A stretch of DNA of 64,000 bases from Sisyra terminalis (Eukaryota; Arthropoda; Insecta; Neuroptera; Sisyridae): positions 43,039,050 to 43,103,049 of the forward strand of contig OY292277.1 of assembly GCA_958496175.1 (NCBI GenBank), in the 5' to 3' direction. Within the stretch, counting starts at the first letter, position 1. Every line of letters starts with the position of its first letter. Position numbers and translations under genes: made by a program. The notes under the pieces were generated by a model. It had not been told where the DNA came from. It searched no databases and worked only from the letters and a program-made list of their open reading frames with translations. Positions 44,226 through 57,599 of the stretch are shown piece after piece.

Positions 44226-46722
44226 ACCATTGAGCGGTTGTCATAAAAACAATAAGAATTTACTCAATTTTTCACATTTTCCACCACGGAAAATAATTTT
44301 CTACCTTAAAAAATTACTCTCCATTTTTTATATGACATAGGGGTCAATTGTGGGAGTACCAGGCTTAAGTATGGTCTGATTTTTATCAGAAAGAATATTC
44401 AGGAAACTATTAATATAATTTATCCCAAAAAAAGTTTATTGACGAAAGAAAAATCTAAAATATATAACCATTGAATTTGTACTTTATCAAAAATATTTTC
44501 TCTTTGATTTTATATTGTAAGAACGCAATTATCTATTAGTTTCCTGGAATATTTTTTTTGTAATCTTTAGTGGTATTAATCAAAGTATTTCGAAATATTT
44601 AATAACATTTTCGGACCCAGGATACCCAAAAGCAGCTCTTATTTCTTTGAAGACTTGTTTTATTAATCTGCTTTTAAATTTCATCAATGAAAAATTTGCT
44701 AACCTATTCAATATCGATACTAAAAGTTCAGGGTTCACAATTATTGAATCCATAACCACCCCAAATTGCTTTATAAAATTTGTTCTAAAGGATAATATTA
44801 TAAGAAACAATGAGTCTTAAAGACATTATTTAGCAGTTTTCATACTTTTTTAATAATAGCCAAAATTTAATGTTGCAATCCATTAAAATTATGGCTATAA
44901 GAGAAAGAGTTGATCTCATAAAGAGATCATTATTTACAAATAAACTGCAACAATTTATTGATTTAATATCTACTAAACGATTAGAAAAATAAACTTTGTT
45001 TTAATCAATTTCATTATTTAATTAAATCTGTAATTTATATCACAAGATTTAATTAACAATTTCAAACACTCCATTATTTATTTTCTTATTTTTAATATTA
45101 TTTAACTTCTAAGTCCCATTATAATTTACATAAAAAATTGACAAGACATCAAAAGCACCCGTATCGAATCGATTAGTTCACACTTTCGCATTCCTTCTGA
45201 TTTGCCTTGTTTGATGAAAATGTAGAACATATCAGAAAATTGCGATACAAAAATATTTGCATGAAAAACAAAACGCAGAAAAAGAAAAAAAATCAAAATT
45301 CCATTTAAATAAGAGAAAGGAAACAATAACGACCTGTGTTAACCGTTATTTTATTACTGTAAATATTTTATTAATATTACATTATCATTTGCATGCTAAT
45401 TAAGTACCTGCAATATAAGACAAATTGTTCATTGTTTAAAATAAATTTTATTATTGTACTTCTCAAATGAAACGTTGGATATTGATAAAGAGTAGTAGAT
45501 ATATGTCTATAATATAATTGATGTGGTATGTAGCTATTTAATTTTGTAATCGTGAATCATAATTTTTGAAATTGATTGTATAATTAATTGGCAGTAGGAA
45601 TTTGATAAGATTTTTACGAAATCTCTCAATTTCTTTGAAAATGATTCAATTTAATCTGGCATTCAAATGATATAATACCCTTTACTTCATTTGTTTTGTA
45701 CTAAGTATATACAAAGATAATATGGCAATTTTTCGGAAGATTTGCATTTGATGAGGAAAAAAACAACACAATAGATGTAATGCACATATTCTAAAAATAA
45801 TTTAATTTGACTTTACTTGATAAAATCTAAGAAATATTCATTAAAAATGCAAAAAATTGCTAAATTTAACATACCAAAAACGAGCCTGGCACTAAAATGA
45901 CGTCATAGTACAGAAACTTCAAAATCCTACGGACGTTTTCTTATGACAAATGTATTTAAACACTAAGAGAAAAGGTTGTTTAAATCATTCAAACTAAATG
46001 TTAATGATTATTTGAAATATTGTAAATTTAGTATGGCCAGGTATATTTTATTACATTAATTTACCCTGTAGAAATCACTTTATAATTAGAGAAGTAGAGA
46101 AATCTGCTTCCAAGAGTTATAATGAAAACTATAGGCTATTTTTTCTGAGTATAGCCATTATATACTTTCATACTATATCCACATTTCAGTTAAATTGGTT
46201 CACCTATTGTTGATTTTTTTTTCTGATTTACCATACTTTTTTTTGGATTTATTCGCAAATACAGACATAGAAAGTTGAAATTTGGAGTATGAACGTATTA
46301 TTTTAGAATCAAACCTACCCTCCAAAAATGGTTTAAATACGTTTTTGGCGCTGATTTTTCAATGTTACCGTCCTGTGGCTTTTTCTACCCTTCTTTCGTT
46401 AGTCAACATTCTGGAACTATTGGAAAATTATAATTGTAGTAAATAAAGTAAAGTTATCCTTAACGACACCTGATTTTTAAACAAATGAAAGTTATTTTCC
46501 TCATTTTCCGGCCCAGTAACTGTTTTTTAAATCTTTAGAAAAAAATTCAATGGATCATGCTTATAATTGCAATTATACTTTGATCGCTTGAAAAATCAGT
46601 TTTTCGTACTTGTATTTACAGATTCAGAATTAAAATGATTTTTTTTCTCTTTGATCTGGGGGCCTCTCATGAGAGTTCCTCTGGGCTGCGTCCTAAAAGG
46701 ACTATTGCGCCCCAGTTTAATT
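44226..46722. other. AT-rich intergenic sequence, no gene seen
   Basis: No recognisable gene or bounded element. Frames at 44580-44810 and 45126-45326 (-) have no motifs. Confidence 0.5.
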
Positions 46723-47165
46723 TCAGTTCCAGTTGGTCAGGTCTGCTTCTGATATGAATCTCAGCAGACACTCAACTGGATCTCTGTGTATGTTCCCCAG
46801 CTCATGTCCGGGTGGACCAAGCGAGTTAAGACGACTTTGAGTCATGGCAGGGCAGTCAAATAGTACGTGGGAGGCAGTTTCATCTACCACGCCACATTTC
46901 CTGCAAGCTGCTGACTGTATTCTTCCCTATAGTTTGGAGATGTTTCCTCAAATTGCAGTGTCCTGTTAATAGGCCTACCAGCGTTTTGATGTCCTTCCTT
47001 CTTAAATTTAGAAGTCATTTGTTATGTTCTTTCAGAGGTTTCTTTATCAAGACCTTTGAGAACTTGCCTCCTGCATAGTTATTCCAGGATTTTATTTGTT
47101 CATTCTGTGTCCATTCGGCTATTCTACTCAGTGTTATGCACTTTGGTAGGCCTATAGCCGGTTGA
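46723..47165 (-). pseudogene. Non-LTR retrotransposon ORF2 C-terminus (Jockey/R1/I-like)
   Basis: On the - strand, translation gives IAEWTQNEQIKSWNNY, LVGLLTGHCNLRKHLQTIG, then ACRKCGVVDETASHVLFDC, PAMTQSRLNSLG, PGHELGNIHRDPVECLLRFI and a stop at 46723-46725. The HC-x-L-x-x-HL and C-x-x-C-x-x-x-x-E-T-x-x-H-x-L-x-x-C pattern is the post-RNase H zinc-knuckle tail of arthropod LINE ORF2 proteins. One in-frame stop (after KEHNK) and one frameshift near 46925 show it is dead. Reverse transcriptase and endonuclease are absent, unlike a usual 5'-truncated LINE that would keep its 3' tail next to poly(A). It is less AT-rich than the surroundings. Confidence 0.88.
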
Positions 47166-47899
47166 TATGGTTAATGAAAAGCTTAGCTTTTACATACAAT
47201 AAATACAATTGACCTCTTTTTCATAGAAAAAAATTGAGAGAAATTAGGGTACGATAATTTAGATTTTTTTTAAACCACAAAAGCTACTTTACGCATTCGT
47301 AAACTACTAACGATAAAAGCTATACTATATTTGACTTAGCTATAAATCAAAGCTATACTTTCATACTATTAAATTTAATACAAAAATTTTGAAGAACTAT
47401 AAAGAATTGGATGCCTATCCACCTAATTTTGGGAAAAGCGATCAAATTGTGTCAACAATTTGGAGAAATGCAGGATGCATCAATAATTGAAACTGTGGTT
47501 ACATTAATAGGGAAATCGAAATATTATATGTAGGGGTGAATTTAGCTTAAGGGTAACGTCATTATTGTCCATACGAGGTGGTTAGTTTATGAAATTCAAA
47601 GCATTACATAACTTTTAAAAGACGTTTTTTAGTAGAAGTATCTGATAGTAAAATTAAATCTTCTTGTTTTTAAAGCAAAATGGAAACAAAAATCGTATAG
47701 ATTCCTGTATTTCTTTGTCATATCCACCCTTATTATACAGCCTAATCAAAAAAATATATTTAATGAGAATCACAAAGATCCATAATATATTCGAATTCAA
47801 TTTTTACTTGGAAAGTTAAAAAACCTTAGTAAATCAAACTATTTTTGATAAAATTTTTTAGTGCTATAGATAAATTCGTTGTTAAGTTTTGCTCTTTAT
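47166..47899. other. AT-rich intergenic sequence, no gene seen
   Basis: Nothing supportable. Confidence 0.45.
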
Positions 47900-48210
47900 T
47901 CATATTTCAATATGAATCGATATGTATCGAGCCCCCAATGTGGAAGTGATAAAAAGAGACAACATCAACAAAAAAAAAAATTATCACCGGTATGATGCAA
48001 GAAAAAAACAAACTTCTTGGATCACATTCTAAGAAGAAAAAGATTCATATACGTAATGACCTCCAATACTCCAAGATCCAAGAGCTTTTGAAATCAGGAA
48101 TAGACTATCCTAATTTAAAAACCCTTACCAAGGATAAACGACACTGGAGGGAATAATTCAACCACGCGGGAAACCAAACTTTCCATCAAACAGAAAAAAA
48201 AATATCTAAA
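47900..48210 (+). repeat. Diverged retroelement-like fragment, copy 2
   Basis: Parallel to 30290-30640. One frame reads YSKIQELLKSGIDYPNLKTL followed by KDKRHWRE and a stop, which resembles the extreme C-terminus of a polyprotein. It is closer to an open frame than copy 1. Family not identified. Confidence 0.42.
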
Positions 48211-48659
48211 TATCTATATGGCACTTTTGCTTTAAAACCACAAAAGTTGTTTTCTATTTTAACTATTTCACTGATAATTTTCGTACAGATTTTTCATGTC
48301 CAATCTATTGCTATTTGAAATCTATGGCTACATTTACGTTAGAACTTTACCACAAATATGAATCGGTACGTATTTCGTAAATCAACCCTTATTTAATATC
48401 ATTTTCAAGCACGTGAATTTGGGGTGATTTCTGGAACTTTGATACTCGTATTCACCCCTTATTTGTGATTTGTTTTAGGAAAAATTTGCACAGCATGTTC
48501 ACATGAAATTTTCCTTTTGATTTCACATACAATTTTCAATTTAATTTATATTATTTACTTTGTTTTACCTGTAATTCATTATATTATTACTCTGTTTAAA
48601 TAAATACAATTGTGATGTATTATTCTGGTTCTATGTACAGATGCTTTGCATCTTTATAG
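48211..48659. other. AT-rich intergenic sequence, no gene seen
   Basis: Nothing supportable. The last eight bases (CTTTATAG) may be a target duplication for the element that follows. Confidence 0.4.
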
Positions 48660-48776
48660 AATGTATGCTGGAAATGAAATAAATAAATACATTTTTATTA
48701 AAGGCATAATCGTAACTCCCTGGCAGTAGTTCCAGGGCCCTCAAGGGGGCCTCGCCCCCCAGTTTGAGAAGCACTG
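48660..48776. mobile_element. hAT terminus, possibly a 117-bp deletion derivative
   Basis: The right end AGTTTGAGAAGCACTG is a canonical hAT end (reverse complement CAGTGCTTCTCAAACT). It is followed by CTTTATAG, and the same octamer occurs at 48652-48659. The left terminus is not a recognisable inverted repeat, so the left boundary depends on the octamer only. A GGGCCCTCAAGGGGGCC stretch lies inside. Confidence 0.45.
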
Positions 48777-48784
48777 CTTTATAG

Positions 48785-49979
48785 TTTTAGGTATCGTTGA
48801 ATGAAATAATTTAAAAATAGAACGAAAGTATTTATAAGCATTTATTATTGATTACGCGTAAAAACTTGGTTAAATAATAAACAAATTAAAGCTTTTAAGA
48901 CATAGTCTGTTTTATTGGTAGTAAATAGGGTAATATGATTCATAAATTACTAAAATTATCCAGCAATGATTGTATAAAATGAAATTTATCAACTTATTGG
49001 TTACTACTGGAGGAGTCTAGAGTTTATAAAACCTGCTAACCGAGAAAAATCAGAAACGTCATCCACCATATCTTATATTTGCCAACATTCAAGGGACTAA
49101 ATAAAAAATCGAATAAACCACAATTTCGAATAACATATTCCCAAGTAATCTTGTACAAATATACTGTTATTAACCGTAAACATAATGACGTTAATTCTTC
49201 ATGCAAATAAAAAACTTCACTAAATTCATCCTTTATTATATTATACTAACAAATTAAAAGTACCTACCACAAATTAAAACCGTTTTCAATGACTTCCATT
49301 TAAGGAAAATATTTCGCCAACATTTGCCTTAAATGATTAAACCAATAATTTCCAAATTAAGCGATAGTGGTTACCATTTTGTGGTTAAAAACCAAACTGT
49401 CGAGGGCGCTATACACAACCAAATAGAAACCGCTCCATTTTCCCTTTTTCAAATAGGATACTCATACCAATGGAAGACTCTACGTATGATCTTAATATTT
49501 GCAAAATAAATTCTACAGTTTAAAGCCTATTTTTTTTGGTATAGTTGATGATCCAATAAAATATAAAACCTAGCAAATATCTTTATGTTTCTATAAGGTG
49601 GAATCACGGCTACTGTAGGTAGGTATATAAGAGAAGAAAAAAAATGAAATTTTGGTTCCTTTTTTTGGGTTGAATAGAAAGATACCCAGGTGACTATTAT
49701 GGGTATGAAGATTTCTAAGTGTTTTAAGTTTCTTTTGATGGATTTATCGTTAATGTTAGGTTTGTTAATTGAAATAATCGAGAAGCCGAAGAATCACTTG
49801 TGCTTCATGAATCTTGTAATGAGTTTCATGGCGGATAGCATTTTTTACGCACCCCATAAATCGTTAAATTCAATAATGGTGTTGAAAGAAAATTGAACAG
49901 AATAAAAAAACGAAGACAAAACCATTTCCATTTCACATCCCTATACCGAGTATTTTTCTCGTACCATATAATTATAATA
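48785..49979. other. AT-rich intergenic sequence, no gene seen
   Basis: The 68-codon + frame at 49690-49896 has no recognisable motif. No element boundaries seen. Confidence 0.45.
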
Positions 49980-50880
49980 ATCGTTCGATAAGGAAGAGAA
50001 GATAGAAGGTATTTAGATCCATCTTTTTGTGAGTTTCAAATCAACGACCAACAAATACTTCTCAAACACGATGCGACGTGATTTTCAACGTTGATTTTTC
50101 ATATTATTTTCTTCTTGTACAATGTTAATTTGATCACTATAGATATCATAGGTACAACACATCATCGAATATGAATTGTGATGACAACAGAGAGAAAAAA
50201 CCAAAGGATTGAGCTCGGTATAGGTAGGTGGGTGGGTGGGGAGGTATATTTTGTTCATTTGTTTCAGTATCTTCTTTTGTTTCATCGAAAATATGAAAAC
50301 AACGGCAACAGCAGCAGCAAAGCCATAATGGCTTTGCTAACCGCAAAATATGTCGCGCTTGATCTCTCTCGTCTCACACCCCCCCGTTCTCCGTATCGCC
50401 CCTCGCACAGCCAACATTCTAAATAATATTACTAATAATACCAACAGTAGTAGTAATAATAATGATAATTTGTTGTTATTATGAATAATGGAATATTCAC
50501 GGAGATTGTTGGTAGGTATGAGAGTAATTCTCTCTGTTCTTGTTCTAATGGTGTTTGATGAACATCGCGCGCTTCTGAATACCTGTGAACAAGAATGGAA
50601 GAGCCCTGATATGATGGGACAGTGAAGGAAAACGGATTTTTGCAGTCCCGGATCGAAAAACAAAAGCTGGTCACGATGGAAGGGAAAACTGTGATTTCCA
50701 TCGAATTTTCCACGTCTCCAATTCGTATGATGTCTATCGTTTTTCGGAACGCCATTTCCGTTGTAATTGGGACCTGTTAACACGATGGTTGATATTGATG
50801 AATCATACTTTCGTAAGCTGATAAGCGTCCGTGGCAGATAATTTTGAAACAATAAAACGAATAATTTACTTGACAAAGTT
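49980..50880. other. Balanced-composition island with palindrome and Runx site
   Basis: Less AT-rich unique DNA with a GGTGGGTGGGTGGGGAGG run, CAGCAGCAGCAA and CT-rich tracts. A 179-codon - strand frame (50337-50876) spans it but includes low-complexity poly-Leu encoded by an AATAATAATA repeat, overlaps other frames and resembles no family. I treat the region as candidate regulatory DNA rather than a gene. Confidence 0.35.
50316..50345. promoter_or_regulatory. 23-bp palindrome abutting a Runx site
   Basis: AGCAAAGCCAT-A-ATGGCTTTGCT (50316-50338) is perfectly symmetric around one base. The next seven bases are AACCGCA, the complement of the high-affinity RUNX site TGCGGTT. It sits 4.2 kb upstream of the second Runx start codon. 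Could be a composite regulatory element; no functional evidence. Confidence 0.3.
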
Positions 50881-52710
50881 TATCATTTCTTTTGAAATTT
50901 ATGAATACAAAAATTCAACATTTTTAATCTTAAATTTGAAAACTACTGGAAACCTAGCTTATCGGGAGCAAGAACATCAAATATAAGTGAACGTTAAACT
51001 ATTGGTTTCACAACATTAAGTACATATAAATATTCTGCTTCTTTTTCGTATTAAACCGTTGATTCTAATAATTATTAGCACATTTAAGATGTTCGTTTTT
51101 TGGATTTCTCCAAGTAGTCCTCACAATTGAATATACTTAAGATATACTTATGATTCCCACTCTACCTGAGCTTTTCTCTTTTTCTCAAAAGAAAAGTTTC
51201 TGAACCGTCTGAGCTTCCTGAATAGCCTCCTGAACAAAATAATTCTTCTGGATTTCTACAAAATAATTTACACAATTCACAAAAAAGATGGAAATTTGTA
51301 TGCCAAAAAGGTGTTACGATGTTCCATTTTTCAAGCCGGTTTCCTGGATGTCAAAGTTATGTTAACTTTACCAAAAGAGTTTTTTTAACTTTCCAGAAGC
51401 GGGAAAATTATAGGGAGGGTTCCAGGAAGCTCAAAATTGGTTCAATTTCGATGATTTTCCTCGATTCACTATATGACTTTGGATAACTTTGGAATTGAAT
51501 ATTAATCAAAATTCAGTTGGACAAGTGCATATACAGAATTTTCTAATAACATTCTCCGTTGGATATACTAACTCGTGATATTAAGACTATGGAAATCCTC
51601 CTGGTGTATGGATGAACCACCGAAAATGCTGTGGTGGACAAATGTCCAGTTAGCATAAGAAGAAGCCAGCCATCTTCAGCGGTTTCCATTTTATGTTTAA
51701 CTATGAGTAATTTTTGTATTAATAGAGAATGTAAATTTGAATAAGCGCAATAAATTAAATTGAATTAAGTTGCATTAAATTTGTTTTCATTATTGTGCAG
51801 CCAAATTTCCAAGACTTCTGGACATCAGGGTATCGTGAGTCTGGGACCTGGTTAGTCATCCTAGGATATTAAAAGCAAAAATTGTGTTTATTTTTTTTAT
51901 TTCATTTATTTACTTCTGCTAATGGATTCTATACGGGTGGGTTACACCTGTGCATAGAAACCAGAAGGAGTATAGAAAGTTATACAATATTTTTACAAAA
52001 TAAAATAAGAAATGTAGGTTCTATTGTACAAAGTAACAAGTGTTGTATTATTAGTGTTAACAAAAGTTAGTCTAACTGAACATCAAGAGTCATAAAGTAG
52101 ACCTGGATTTTATCCACATCCCTAACTTTTTACGAAGTATTTTTTAGGTAGAGGAACCTATCAGCTTCATATAAGTAGGTAGAAAATTAAAATATTTTAT
52201 TACTACATACAAAGCATTTTTTTAATTAATGTTTTATTTATTTTCGGAAGAGCGAGTAGTTTGGTTCGAGTATTTAAAGGTCTTTCAATAAGATTCAAAA
52301 TAACTAGTTAAGTCACTGAACTAAAAATTGTTTATATTTTAGTTACCACAAACTACTTATAACTGATGTATTAATTTAGGTACTACCGGAATATGCTGTA
52401 GCAGTGGATTAAAAATATTTTTTTTAATTACAATACATAAGTATAACTTATCTGGTGCGAATATTAGCGTTTTTTTTCCATAATACGTTGGTAAAATTTT
52501 TTCGGCAATTAAAAGTTTCCTGAGATCACTTAAAATTGAATTATTTCCCTACCACTAACTGAGTAATTTTTTTCCTTTTTTTCCTTCCTCTTTTGATATG
52601 AAAAACACCAACGATTTCGATTCTTGCAATTTATCGAGGAATATTTTATTTACCATTGATCCACTTATAGACAATTGAGACTTTTTCATATTACATAGTA
52701 TACATTATTA
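50881..52710. other. AT-rich intergenic sequence, no gene seen
   Basis: The only sizeable frame (51882-52070, 62 codons) has no recognisable motif. Nothing else supportable. Confidence 0.45.
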
Positions 52711-53342
52711 TAGAGGTGTGAAAATTATTAGACTCAAGAAAACTCAAGAGAAAAAAACACATTTTTGTTTTTAAATGTCATAAATTTAAAAATTACAATA
52801 ATTTCACTCATCTAATATTTTATGTGGTACCCTTTATTGTTTATAATTTATTTTTCTCATCCTGGCATGTTCTATACTATTTTTTTCATTTATATTTTAT
52901 TATAATACCAAATCTTAATGAGTTCGGTAATCAAATCCACCCGTGTAGTAATAGTTTACTTTTTTTAGTTTTTTCTTCACAATGGCCCAAAAATTTCCTA
53001 TGGGATTAGCATCAGGACTATTTCCTGGCCAAAAGGCACATTAATGTTAGAATTTTTGAGGAAATACATAACTTTTTTGGCTTTATGGCAAGGAGCTCCA
53101 TTCTGCAAAAAAATAAAATTTTCTTTCGGAAACCACTCTTTAGTTTGAGACAATAACCTCGTTTCCAAGACTTGTATATATTGGTCTTGCCTCATAGTAC
53201 CTTCCACAATGTGTATCCTATCAGTACCCTTTGCTGACATGCAGCTCCAAACCATAACTGATGTTGAATGTTTTACAGTCTAGGCGATACATTGTTAGAT
53301 AAAAGTAAAAATTTTCTTTTGAGTCTAATTTTCACACCTCTG
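52711..53342 (-). mobile_element. Deleted Tc1-type element
   Basis: This is a 632-bp element between TA dinucleotides (52709-52710 and 53343-53344). Its inverted ends are TAGAGGTGTGAAAATTATTA and TAATTTTCACACCTCTG. Full-length Tc1 elements are more than twice as long. Here the transposase N-terminal half is deleted and only the C-terminal catalytic part remains on the - strand. Confidence 0.88.
52905..53280 (-). pseudogene. Tc1-like transposase C-terminal fragment
   Basis: The frame reads VKHSTSVMVWSCMSAKG, then IVEGTMRQDQYIQVLE, FIFLQNGAPCHKAK. After a one-base frameshift near 53028 it gives WPGNSPDANPIGNFWAI. These are the standard Tc1 blocks around the second and third catalytic residues. 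The aspartate normally in Q-D-x-A-P-C-H is asparagine, and the glutamate of N-P-I-E-N-x-W is glycine, so catalysis would be lost even without the frameshift and N-terminal deletion. Confidence 0.9.
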
Positions 53343-53344
53343 TA

Positions 53345-53719
53345 TATAAAAAACGTTTTAACATCTAACAGTTAGAAAAAAAAATAATCAATCTGTAATA
53401 TTAGAAAAATATTTCACTAAATTTGCAACTGCATATTTAAGTTTCAATGCATTGAAGTCATAGACTTTTATGCAATGACATTCAATGATAATAAATACAA
53501 TGGGAAAAAGCTCAAATGCACTGGTGCGCGTGCGCGCATAGATATCTCAATTGAATGCTACGACGTGAGCTTTTAAGTCGTTTATTGTTAGCTAGTTTAA
53601 TGTGGAAATTATCATAGTTTTGCGATAAATTGCATGGGAATTAATGGAATTAAGATTTTGAATTCACTTTAGTATAAAATTAATAAATATTTGCTTGATG
53701 TTTCTTCAATAAATACATT
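53345..53719. other. AT-rich sequence upstream of the second Runx gene
   Basis: Nothing supportable beyond a GCGCGTGCGCGC run at about 53525-53537. Confidence 0.4.
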
Positions 53720-55016
<1,297 letters not shown>

Positions 55017-55681
55017 TGACTCATTTCAATTGTAAAAATTTAATATCACCTCCTCCCCCCACCGAGCACCCCACCCAATTTTCACCTAAAACGCACCAAA
55101 CGTTCAATGAATACCTAATGATATCAATCCAAATTTAAATTGGCCGAATAAATTCACGTCGTCGTTTCTTCGATCACTTGTTTTTTCTCCCAATTGGAAA
55201 TCGCGTACTTTTTCATCGAAATTTAGGTACCGCTATAAATTTAAGTAAAAGTAACTTTTTTTGATTGGTCATTTACCGTCGCTTTGTACCTATTAGAATC
55301 ATTAACGATTCTGAAATTAATAAAAATCCATAAATCAATAATAGTTCTTTCATAGTTTCTAGTTACCAACCAGTAGATCACTCATCCACCCGTAAGCTTA
55401 TAAGAAAGTAATGGAATCACAAAGATTTGCGGTTTAAAAATTCCGACGGAAATATCCATTTGATTTCTTTTGGACGATTTTCGTCATGACGTCCATACTA
55501 ATTACGTATGTATCTCATAGATTTCAAACACTTGAAGTCATAGAAAGGGAACTTTGAAATTTTCGGAATTTTACGGGATAAGATCTAGATTATGATTTTT
55601 TATTGGTTGCAAAGCTATAGCCAAATAAAATTTTAAATAATTGAAGATAATACAATATGGATATACAGACTCTGTAATTTG

Positions 55682-56483
55682 TAGCGTCAGACCAAACTTT
55701 CGGTTTCGGCTGTCGTCAAGCCGAAACTACGACCGAAACCGAAACTGAATTCGTGAGATAAGAATGTTAAAAAATTATTGTTTTTCACTTATTATTTGAT
55801 TCTTCAATTATGAATACTGATAACTATCAGTTCATTATAATTTTGTTTAATATTATCTATAATATTTTTTTTTTCAGTTCGAAAGAAACATGATCAGTTT
55901 AGAAGAAATTATTTTGTTTTTAAGATATAAGAAATAGTACATTGTATTTTATGTACCTAAACATATTAGGTAAAAAATAATTTAGTTTTGTTCTTTTATG
56001 CAATTCGTAACTAATATTAAAAAGAATTATTAGGTGGCCTACTGGTAGCCGAGTGATCCAGGAAACTAGTAGTTAGTGGTTTCGATCCTCGTATCGTGCA
56101 AATTTGCAATATTTCTCGATAACAAATTTAATTAACTCTAGAGCCGCTAAAGGACCTTAGTAGTTATAAAGCGACGGTAAATAACAATTAAAAAAAAGTT
56201 AGGTGCATTTTTTTCAAATCAACCCCTTATTTCTGCATAAATAATTTATTTGAAATAAGAACTTATAATAATATGTTAAGTTAATAATTAGCTCAAATAT
56301 TAGGGACTAAATGATTAATGAATACCTATAGGATTGAAATATAAACAGTGACTAATTATTATTAACTTTTTTTTCTAAGAAAACATGACCTTACAGGGAA
56401 GTTTCGGTTAAGGCCGAAACTTAGACTGATGCCGAAATTTGGTTTTGGTTTCGGCTGTCAAAACTGATTTCGGTCGGACACTA
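55682..56483. mobile_element. TIR element with TTTCGG/CCGAAA-rich ends
   Basis: The left end TAGCGTCAGACCAAACTTTC and the right end CGGTCGGACACTA are imperfect inverted repeats. Both subterminal zones carry multiple TTTCGG and CCGAAA motifs in either orientation (for example TTTCGGTTTCGGCTGTC at 55700 and GGTTTCGGCTGTCAAAACTG at 56447). I could not identify a clean target duplication, so superfamily is unassigned (hAT-like likely). Confidence 0.55.
56036..56110 (+). repeat. tRNA-like SINE head (candidate)
   Basis: GGTAGCCGAGTGATCC resembles a class II tRNA A box, and GGTTTCGATCCTCG about 25 bp further resembles a B box with an extra base. No cloverleaf folds convincingly, so it is not a tRNA gene. 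It could be a tRNA-derived SINE fragment inside the TIR element. Confidence 0.3.
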
Positions 56484-57599
56484 GACTAATTGGTGTTGAG
56501 CCAAAATGGTAGTTAGCTTAAAGCGGGATAATTTTTCAAGCCAGGAAATTTTCAAGGGGATAAATTAACCACTGTACCGACATTATTCATCCTGCATTTA
56601 TAAAACAAAATTAGAAGAGGGTTGAAGGAAATAATAGTACGTGAAAAAAGAATCGTGAAAACCCTTTTTAATAATATACGAAAGTTTTATTCATAAGACT
56701 TGGGAAATTCCAGATGATTCAAAATATCAACAATGAATTTAATACAATGTTTAATTATTTTTACTCCACATTGTTTGCATGTTAGGCTTGATTTTTTTTT
56801 TCATTTGATAGCAAAAATTAACGATTTTATATTTTCCTTAAATCCTTAAAATTAAGCGTAAATTGATGAAAAATTTATTGTTGAAGAAGGTCAAAGAAAA
56901 ATACTATTTTTTTTCTGGGAAAATCAAAAAATTTCAGGAATTTTGATATTGGAAAACCGTGACAATTCTGGGTGTAAATATTTTAAATAAAATGCATCAA
57001 AAAGATAAATCGAAGCAAAAGGAAGTTATGTGGTGGCTCCATCAGATATTTTTGTAGTTTTTTGGACTAATGAAACAATTAAAACGAGGAGTAATTTATA
57101 AAAAAATTAATGAATTTTCCTTACTTTATCTAAAGGGGAAAAGGGGAGTTAAAAGTGCCAATATTTGTCTTAAGTATTTTACGAACTACCCTTAAAATTG
57201 ATACACTATATAATATCTCAACCCAATTTTTTAAAAAGATGCCAATTTGGATCCAATTTGAGGAAATCTAGGTGCATTTTGGTTTCAAGAGGAAATAAAT
57301 TTCCAAAATTTCTATCAGTTAAAGCGTAGAAATCGGGAAAGATGAAATACTGTCCAGAAAAAAGGCATTTGGAAACATTTTTTTAACATTTTGTTGTTCT
57401 GAAACTTCAGTGGTTATAAGGCGAAATGTATCCGAGTTTATCAAAATCGGTTGAAAAGTTTTCGAGAAAAATGACCCCCTTTAAAGTCTTCGCTTTTTTT
57501 ATATAATTAATGATTATACGATTTTTTGGTTAATAAATTGTTGAAAAATGTTGAATTTTTTGCCCAAAGTCTAGAACACCACCTTAAACAAAATCCATT

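Noticed and set aside
50337..50876. 179-codon - strand open frame
   Set aside because: Resembles no protein, includes poly-Leu encoded by a trinucleotide-like repeat, overlaps other open frames and lies in a composition island where long frames arise by chance.
56036..56110. Possible tRNA gene
   Set aside because: A and B box-like strings are present, but no acceptor stem or anticodon arm folds. At most a SINE head.
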